A DNA stretch of 10,105 nt from an uncultured archaeon (lineage in GTDB: Archaea; Nanobdellota; Nanobdellia; Pacearchaeales; GW2011-AR1). The DNA is taken from positions 1 through 10,105 of the forward strand of contig CAIQQL010000138.1 of NCBI GenBank assembly GCA_903873955.1, written 5' to 3'. Under the pieces are notes generated by a model, which saw only the letters and a program-made list of their open reading frames with translations, did no database searches and was not told where the DNA came from. Numbering within the stretch: position 1 is the first letter of the stretch; every line of letters starts with the position of its first letter. The position numbers and the translations under genes are program-made. Positions 5,394-10,105 of the stretch are shown here, piece by piece.

Positions 5394-7298
5394 ATGGTGA
5401 GCTATAGCAAGTTTTATTCTGGATCGGATTATGGTTTTACACCTAAGATTGATGAATTTCAAGGAATGGCCTATAGGACCCCTGTTGCGGACATGGGTAT
5501 GTCGACCAATCCTCAAACGGCAAATCAAATCAAAGAAGTGACGCAAAAACTGAACGCGGGTATAAAGACCATAGAGGTTAGTTTTCTTTCTACAGAGGTC
5601 ACAGAATCAATTCCCAACCAGCATATAGATGAGATCAGAAGACTCAAAGAACTGGTCGGAGCGGACTTGACGCTGCATGGCCCAATTGTAGAACCGGTAG
5701 GGTTATCCAGAGAGGATGGTTCCTGGAGTGAAGAAAAAAGGTTGCATGCCCAAAGACAGATGTGGTCTGCGGTTGAAAGAGGACAAAGATTGTTTTCTGA
5801 AAAAGATAAAAAGCCAATCGTTGTGACTTTCCACTCGAGTGCAGGATTGCAAGAGCCGGAAACAATCGAATTGGTAGAAGGAAAAGATAAGGAAGGAAAT
5901 AAAATCAAAGAAAAAAAAGTGATATCGGTAGCAGTCGTGAATGAAGAGACTGGGCAGATAGCCAAGCTTAAACTTGAAAAAGATTGGCTTGAAAATAAAG
6001 AAGGGAATGCACTAAATCGTTTGAATGAGTATAACAAAAGCGGATGGGAAGCAAAATTAAGTCAGATAAGCTTTCGGGCAGACCAAGGAATAGACGCGAT
6101 AGAAAAAGCCTCACGTATGGGGTTACAGACCCGGGAGGGTCTTGATGAGACAGAACTAAAAAAGTTGTTTAAAGAGTCTAAAACACCAGATGGTCAAAAA
6201 TTCGTGAATGAACTTAAAGAAAAAATACCCGGTTCAGAAAAGATTGTAGACAATATGTTAAACACGATGAATTACGGGGAAATAAACATCAAAGAGGCAT
6301 ATAACGGACTTAAAGGACAGTTCAATCAGGCATGGGCTTCAGTGCAAAAAGACATCGCCCGGGCAAAGAATGATGATGAAAAGAAAAAGGCGCTTGAACA
6401 AGAGAAAAAATTGAGGGCCTACAGCCAAGATATCCAGAAAAATCTTGAAAACTTCAAGGACCCTGGAAAGATAGACTTGCTGGCCCAAGAAGTACAGAAG
6501 GGTGTTAATTTGCTCAACACCATAACGCCACCCCAAGAATATCGTCCTCTCAAGGATTTTGCAATGGATAAAGCAGGGGAGACGTTCGCAAATGTGGCCA
6601 TAGACGCGTATAAGAAATTCAAGGATAATGCACCGATCATCGCCATTGAGAATCCTCCAGCAGGGATGGGAATCAGTAGGGCAGAAGACCTCAAGGAATT
6701 GATCGAGACCAGCAGAAAAAAGTTCACTGAAGTCGCACAAAAGAAGTTAGGGTTATCAGAAGAGGAGGCTAAAAAAAAGGCGGCACAGATGATTGGTGCA
6801 ACATGGGATGTAGGACACATTAACATGCTCCGAAAATTTGGGTATGACACAAAAGACATTGTCAAGCAAACAGAGACCATTGCCCCCTTTGTCAAGAAGG
6901 TGCACCTTTCGGATAACTTCGGGCTGGATCATACTGAACTGCCGATGGGTATGGGAAACGTGCCGACAAAAGAGCATATGGACCTCATCAACCAATATAA
7001 ATCAAAGGCAAATAATATCAAGAATATCATTGAAGCAGGAAATTGGTGGCAACATTTCCAGACAAATCCATTTGTCGAATCCCTTGCCGCTTTCGGATCA
7101 CCGCTCTATGCGACTAACACCGGACCCAATGCCTATTGGAATACATCAAGCGGCATTTACGGAGGATACTTTTCAGGGAGAGGGATGAATCCAGACATTC
7201 ACCATTCACTCTATGGAGCAGGCTTTGCCAATCTTCCTCCAGAACTGGGGGGCCAGATGGCAGGTAAAAGCAGGGTGTCTGGCACACCAATAGAGTAG
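5394..7298 (+). CDS. TIM-barrel protein of the xylose isomerase-like / AP endonuclease 2 superfamily with large insertion
   Basis: The protein (634 aa) carries the metal-site signature of this superfamily, spread over the barrel strands: LHGP (H95), VTFHSS (H147), IAIENP (E419), WDVGH (D472, H475), VHLSD (H504, D507), a following DH (512-513) and IIEAGN (E547). Endonuclease IV and sugar isomerases/epimerases of this fold use such His/Glu/Asp sets to hold divalent metals, so a metal-dependent enzyme is likely. The substrate (abasic DNA, sugar or other) cannot be told. Usual members have about 280 residues. The extra length comes mostly from a helical, Lys/Glu-rich insertion of about 250 residues (about 155-405) between the second and third ligand segments, and from a Gly/Asn/Tyr-rich tail (about 565-634). 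It follows the disordered 213-aa gene and precedes the nucleotidyltransferase, but has its own promoter. Confidence 0.85.
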   Translation: MVSYSKFYSGSDYGFTPKIDEFQGMAYRTPVADMGMSTNPQTANQIKEVTQKLNAGIKTIEVSFLSTEVTESIPNQHIDEIRRLKELVGADLTLHGPIVEPVGLSREDGSWSEEKRLHAQRQMWSAVERGQRLFSEKDKKPIVVTFHSSAGLQEPETIELVEGKDKEGNKIKEKKVISVAVVNEETGQIAKLKLEKDWLENKEGNALNRLNEYNKSGWEAKLSQISFRADQGIDAIEKASRMGLQTREGLDETELKKLFKESKTPDGQKFVNELKEKIPGSEKIVDNMLNTMNYGEINIKEAYNGLKGQFNQAWASVQKDIARAKNDDEKKKALEQEKKLRAYSQDIQKNLENFKDPGKIDLLAQEVQKGVNLLNTITPPQEYRPLKDFAMDKAGETFANVAIDAYKKFKDNAPIIAIENPPAGMGISRAEDLKELIETSRKKFTEVAQKKLGLSEEEAKKKAAQMIGATWDVGHINMLRKFGYDTKDIVKQTETIAPFVKKVHLSDNFGLDHTELPMGMGNVPTKEHMDLINQYKSKANNIKNIIEAGNWWQHFQTNPFVESLAAFGSPLYATNTGPNAYWNTSSGIYGGYFSGRGMNPDIHHSLYGAGFANLPPELGGQMAGKSRVSGTPIE

Positions 7299-7302
7299 TA
7301 AA

Positions 7303-7311
7303 TATTTAAAA
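7303..7311 (+). promoter_or_regulatory. TATA box of the nucleotidyltransferase gene
   Basis: TATTTAAAA lies in the 35-base gap after the TIM-barrel gene, centred 27 bases before ATG 7334, and predicts a leaderless mRNA. An earlier ATG at 7323 is out of frame. Confidence 0.7.
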
Positions 7312-7333
7312 ACAAAAAGGACATGGATAATCT

Positions 7334-8227
7334 ATGGTAGAAAAGAATGAAGAGGTTAAAGGTGAAACTCTGCCACAGCAAAAAGCACCGGTTCCTCCAA
7401 CAGCAAAAAAAAGTGTCAAGGAAGATTTCTCATCAGGACCGAAATTGGTGACGGAAAAGGATATTGCTATGGAGTTTGCAATCCAGGTACAACGTAAATT
7501 TGACAGGATCATCAAGGCGATAGTGCTCTTTGGATCCCAGGCCAAAAATACAGCAAATGCAAAATCAGACATCGACATCATTATCATCATTGATGACGCA
7601 TCAATCAAATGGGACCTGGAGCTTATTTCTTGGTACAGGGAAGAGCTTGCAAAGCTTATCTCCCAGAATAAATACGAGTATGACCTTCACGTCAATACAG
7701 TAAAATTGACAACTTGGTGGCAAGATCTGCTTTATGGTGACCCTGTAGTGATCAATATCCTGAGGTATGGGGAAAGTCTGATTGATTCGGGAGGATTTTT
7801 TAATCCGATAAAGGCCTTGCTCATTGATGGAAAGGTTAAATCGACTCCTGAAGCGGTGTATGCTGCGTTGCAACGTGCCCCCGAGCATCTTGCGCGAAGC
7901 AAGTCATCAATCCTCGGAGCAATAGAAGGAGTCTACTGGTGCATGATTGATTCAGCACAGGCGGCGCTTATCACCGCAGGAAAGATTCCGCCAAGCCCGG
8001 AGCACATTCCTCAGATGTTGAAAGAGACATTTGTCGACAGAGGGATGCTTGATATGGACAGCATAAAAAATCTTAAAGATTTATACCTCCTGCATAAGTC
8101 AATCACTTATAGAGAAACATATAACATCAAAGGAAATGATATTGACCTTTGGCAACAGAGGGCAGAAAAGTTTCTGTCCAACATGACGACAATAATATCA
8201 AAAGTTCTTGATGCCGAGAAAAAATAG
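7334..8227 (+). CDS. Minimal nucleotidyltransferase (MNT) fused to a HEPN-like domain
   Basis: The protein has 297 residues. After a disordered N-terminus (about 1-38, Pro/Lys-rich) comes a polymerase-beta-type nucleotidyltransferase domain (about 42-150). Its complete catalytic signature is G67-S68-x10-D79-x-D81 (SDIDI), with the third acidic residue at D117 (EYDLHV). This exact GS-x10-DxD spacing marks MNT proteins, which transfer nucleotides such as AMP from NTPs. The C-terminal part (about 170-292) is all helical and resembles HEPN domains: a helix with AIEGVYWCMIDSAQAAL, then GKIPPSPEHIPQML, then a last helix. HEPN RNases carry R-x4-6-H, but here the matching place reads H254..Y259-R260-E-T-Y263 with no later His, so RNase activity is doubtful. 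In two-gene HEPN/MNT toxin-antitoxin pairs the MNT nucleotidylates a Tyr on HEPN; here both are in one chain. Its own target is unknown. Confidence 0.85.
   Translation: MVEKNEEVKGETLPQQKAPVPPTAKKSVKEDFSSGPKLVTEKDIAMEFAIQVQRKFDRIIKAIVLFGSQAKNTANAKSDIDIIIIIDDASIKWDLELISWYREELAKLISQNKYEYDLHVNTVKLTTWWQDLLYGDPVVINILRYGESLIDSGGFFNPIKALLIDGKVKSTPEAVYAALQRAPEHLARSKSSILGAIEGVYWCMIDSAQAALITAGKIPPSPEHIPQMLKETFVDRGMLDMDSIKNLKDLYLLHKSITYRETYNIKGNDIDLWQQRAEKFLSNMTTIISKVLDAEKK
8218..8226 (-). terminator. T tract terminating the minus-strand 317-aa gene
   Basis: On the minus strand this reads TATTTTTTC, starting 7 bases past the stop at 8233. It is supplied by the last lysine codons (AAA AAA) of the opposing nucleotidyltransferase gene. 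Confidence 0.45.
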
Positions 8228-8232
8228 CAGGA

Positions 8233-8250
8233 TTATTTTTCTTTCTTCTT
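8233..8250 (+). terminator. Pyrimidine/T tract terminating the nucleotidyltransferase gene
   Basis: TTATTTTTCTTTCTTCTT starts 6 bases after the stop at 8227. It is the antisense of the Lys-rich C-terminal codons of the opposing gene. It fits an archaeal U-tract terminator that doubles as coding sequence. Confidence 0.5.
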
Positions 8251-9186
8251 GGGTTTAGGATACATTTTTGAAAAATCCTTCCCAGGTTGATAACCGATAC
8301 CCATAGAATACAGGTCGAGAGCCTTACGTTCACGGTCAGGATTGCCGCTGGAGATACCGTAGCCAAATGCTCTAGAGACAACTCCTAAGACCCGGTCTTC
8401 ATATTTTTTATCCTTGCCGCTTAGTTTTTCAAGGTTTGCTTCTTGATCTTTTGCAATCTTGCCGACTGCATTTTTATAAAGTTCATAACCTGGCATAAAA
8501 AGCGCGACTTTTTCAGCAAGTTGCATCGCAAGCTGCCTTCGTTCAGGTGTTACTTTCTTAAAGGCGTCTTCAGCTAATTTGACTGCTCCTGTGACAGCGA
8601 GGCCCATAAGCTGCTTCTGTTGTTCCTCATCCAAACCTCTTAAGGGATTGTTGTTTTTCTTATCTTTCTTGTTTTCCTCCATAAGCTTAAGGATTTGCTT
8701 GGTAGAACGATACTGGGCGTAAGCTGCGATTATCTGGCGGTCGTCATCATGGATCCCCTCTGCTTTTTTATCCCGCTCATAAAGCTCATCCATATATTCC
8801 TGAAAGGGTTTGCTCACAGCAAGCTCAAGCATCGCAGGTTTTGCAGAAGAGACAAGATCAGTAAGGTTTTTCGCTGAATAACCTACGGCTTTTTCATAGG
8901 CAAACCCTGCGCGGGTGCTCAGACCAATCTGAAGAAGCTCCTGCCGTTGTTGCGCTGGAAGGCCGGCAAACCGGGTCTTGATCTCATCTTCGCTAACCCC
9001 CGGATTCTGGAGCTTGAACATTTCAAAAGCAGGTTTTGAGGCATACTCCAATAACTGGGCCTGAGCGCGTTCATTGGTACCCGCTTCTGCACTTTTAATA
9101 CCCTGAGAGATAGCTATACCTCGGTCATACTCTTCGAGCAAAGAAACCAGATCTTTTTTAGGATCCTTCTTCTCTTCTTTTGCCAT
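8233..9186 (-). CDS. Unrecognised 317-aa helical, Lys-rich cytoplasmic protein
   Basis: No family recognised. With the start at 9186 it has 317 residues and begins MAKEEKKDPKKD. An upstream ATG-like start at 9204 would add six residues (MLSIRF), but the TATA box (9208-9218) sits 27 bases before 9186, so the shorter form is favoured. The protein is mostly alpha-helical and Ala/Lys/Glu/Gln-rich. A Lys/Asn-rich loop (ENKKDKKNNN, about 172-182) separates two helical halves. There is no signal peptide, and no helix is hydrophobic enough to be a clear membrane segment; GLAVTGAVKLAEDAF and KVALFMPGYELY are the most hydrophobic. It ends PKPKKKEK, a basic tail. No catalytic motif is seen. It converges with the nucleotidyltransferase gene, with only 5 bases between stops, and lies 42 bases downstream of the PEP-synthase-like gene, but has its own promoter. 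Confidence 0.8.
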   Translation of the reverse strand: MAKEEKKDPKKDLVSLLEEYDRGIAISQGIKSAEAGTNERAQAQLLEYASKPAFEMFKLQNPGVSEDEIKTRFAGLPAQQRQELLQIGLSTRAGFAYEKAVGYSAKNLTDLVSSAKPAMLELAVSKPFQEYMDELYERDKKAEGIHDDDRQIIAAYAQYRSTKQILKLMEENKKDKKNNNPLRGLDEEQQKQLMGLAVTGAVKLAEDAFKKVTPERRQLAMQLAEKVALFMPGYELYKNAVGKIAKDQEANLEKLSGKDKKYEDRVLGVVSRAFGYGISSGNPDRERKALDLYSMGIGYQPGKDFSKMYPKPKKKEK

Positions 9187-9207
9187 AAATCTTATAGAAA
9201 GCACTTC

Positions 9208-9218
9208 TATTTAAATAT
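9208..9218 (-). promoter_or_regulatory. TATA box of the 317-aa gene
   Basis: ATATTTAAATA on the minus strand, centred 27 bases before ATG 9186. It sets the start codon choice and predicts a leaderless mRNA. Confidence 0.75.
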
Positions 9219-9223
9219 GCAGG

Positions 9224-9228
9224 AAAAA
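9224..9228 (-). terminator. Short T tract after the PEP-synthase-like gene
   Basis: TTTTT immediately follows the minus-strand stop codon (9231-9229) and just precedes the next gene's TATA box. It is a weak but suitably placed archaeal termination tract. Confidence 0.35.
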
Positions 9229-10105
9229 CTAGTCAAATATCGGCTCAAGCTTTCGAGTCTCACTCTTGTCAGTTGAATACTCTGGGTTCTTAGGAAGAGA
9301 GTCATTCAACAAAGGGAGGCCATTTCCAGTTTGGATTTGACTCGGGACATAGGTTTCAATAGTAGTATCAAGTTCACGCAAAAGCACATCCTCGATGTCT
9401 GCATTTTCAATAATATCTTCTTTCTTACCGACAACCTGCTCAAGCTTGCCTGCCTCAAGAGGAGTTTTTTCATCTTTTGGCTTTCCTCCAAAAAGGCCAT
9501 GGGTTAGCTTACTCAACAAACCTTCTGCATTTGGAGTAGGAGAAGAGGAGGATGGAGAGGCTACATTTGCTTGCTTTTCATCTGGTTTGGGAGGACCCTG
9601 AGATTCTTTTTGAGCAAGAATCTTGCTGACACTTCCAGCTGCATGCGCATTGACGGTTACACTGTCGATTCCTTCCTTGATAAGAAAAGTAATCAGGTCT
9701 TCGTTATTTTCCGAAAGAATACTGACATTAGTCTCGACATGATACTGCTTACACCTGCTGATGACATAACTGAGCGCGGAGATGACTGCAGGATGCAGTT
9801 CATCATATAGCGACTGCACTTCAGGGTTATTCTTGTCGACGGCAAGAAGATACTGTGTCAAATTTTGAATGTCTATGTTAACAAACGAGATTCCTTCTTC
9901 ACAAAGAGAGTTGATAATCTGGACGGTGGCAGGAGTATCGACCATGATACCAATTTGGATATTGTCCCCAATTCCCAGATCTTTTGCTATCTTTTTTGTT
10001 TCACGCACCTCATCTGCACTGATAACCTGAGGGATAAGTATACCATACTTCTTTTCTGGAAAAAGCAAGGAGAGCTTACTGACAGCTTTAATTTCTGATT
10101 CAAGA
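9229..10105 (-). CDS. C-terminal part of a degenerate phosphoenolpyruvate synthase-like protein (5' end outside window)
   Basis: The reading frame is open to the window edge, so 291 complete residues of a longer protein are visible. A TTG start at 10068 is unlikely: the residues before it already match the family and no promoter is present. Residues about 1-155 resemble the PEP/pyruvate-binding TIM barrel of PEP synthase, pyruvate phosphate dikinase and PTS enzyme I (conserved YDELHPAV, LTQYLLAVDKNN, GIDSVTVN). Several key residues differ from the family: the Mg-binding Glu before TPA is Asp (56), the GTND motif reads D-I-Q-N (78-81), and the catalytic Cys of CGQ is Ser (128). PEP catalysis is therefore unlikely, and a regulatory or binding role is inferred. 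Residues about 156-291 form a Pro/Ser/Lys-rich tail with two possible short helices (LLSKLTHGLF; DIEDVLLRELDTTIETYV). An N-terminal ATP-grasp part cannot be seen. Confidence 0.8.
   Translation of the reverse strand, partial: LESEIKAVSKLSLLFPEKKYGILIPQVISADEVRETKKIAKDLGIGDNIQIGIMVDTPATVQIINSLCEEGISFVNIDIQNLTQYLLAVDKNNPEVQSLYDELHPAVISALSYVISRCKQYHVETNVSILSENNEDLITFLIKEGIDSVTVNAHAAGSVSKILAQKESQGPPKPDEKQANVASPSSSSPTPNAEGLLSKLTHGLFGGKPKDEKTPLEAGKLEQVVGKKEDIIENADIEDVLLRELDTTIETYVPSQIQTGNGLPLLNDSLPKNPEYSTDKSETRKLEPIFD

Noticed and set aside
6419..6895. 158-codon minus-strand open frame inside the TIM-barrel gene.
   Set aside because: It is antisense to the conserved ligand region (E419 to H475) and has no TATA box at the right place; the hydrophobic composition is what antisense of Lys/Glu-rich coding gives.
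7334..8227. Reading the nucleotidyltransferase-HEPN protein as an active toxin-antitoxin or defence module.
   Set aside because: The HEPN RNase motif is missing, both domains are in one chain, and no mobile element, phage gene or other defence gene is nearby.
9187..9204. Longer start for the 317-aa gene at 9204.
   Set aside because: The TATA box at 9208-9218 would place transcription start at about 9187, downstream of 9204, so the start at 9186 is the only one on the transcript.
1..10105. Search for tRNA, rRNA, CRISPR repeats, insertion sequences or attachment sites.
   Set aside because: I saw no tRNA-like cloverleaf, no regularly spaced repeats, no transposase and no target-site duplications; gaps between genes are short and mostly filled by promoters and T tracts.

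Overview
The window looks archaeal, and I infer a small-genome DPANN-type lineage (Woesearchaeota/Pacearchaeota-like). Four things support archaea. Nearly every gene has an archaeal TATA box (TTTAAATA type) 24-27 bases before its start codon. The first gene encodes a pilin with a class III (archaellin/pilin) signal peptide. The glutamyl-tRNA synthetase is of the archaeal type. Transcripts seem to end at T-rich tracts rather than at bacterial-style signals. The DPANN placement rests on the overall look of the proteins and is not proven.

Layout from left to right: a terminator hairpin (about 85-157); a minus-strand type IV pilin-like gene (158-718) with a strong Shine-Dalgarno; minus-strand gltX (841-2508); a minus-strand 153-aa Pro-rich/coiled-coil protein (2561-3022); and a divergent promoter region (3023-3123) with two mirrored TATA elements. 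Four plus-strand genes follow: a 510-aa helical unknown (3124-4656), a 213-aa disordered protein (4700-5341), a 634-aa xylose-isomerase/AP-endonuclease-type TIM-barrel protein with a roughly 250-aa insertion (5394-7298), and a 297-aa nucleotidyltransferase fused to a HEPN-like domain (7334-8227). The last of these converges, with only 5 bases between stop codons, on a minus-strand 317-aa helical Lys-rich unknown (8233-9186). Upstream of that, also on the minus strand, is the 3' part of a phosphoenolpyruvate-synthase-like gene (9229 to beyond the window) that has lost its catalytic residues and gained a long low-complexity tail.

The genes do not form an obvious pathway. Each appears to be its own transcription unit: seven have a TATA box, six of these are predicted to be leaderless, one has a short leader, and the pilin probably has a longer leader with a Shine-Dalgarno. 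Translation (gltX) and cell-surface (pilin) functions are clear. The TIM-barrel protein and the nucleotidyltransferase-HEPN fusion have recognisable folds but unknown substrates. Three genes are not recognised at all. Most proteins here carry charged, Pro/Ser-rich or disordered extensions. I see no tRNA, rRNA, CRISPR array, insertion sequence or phage gene. No gene-free stretch exceeds 300 bases.
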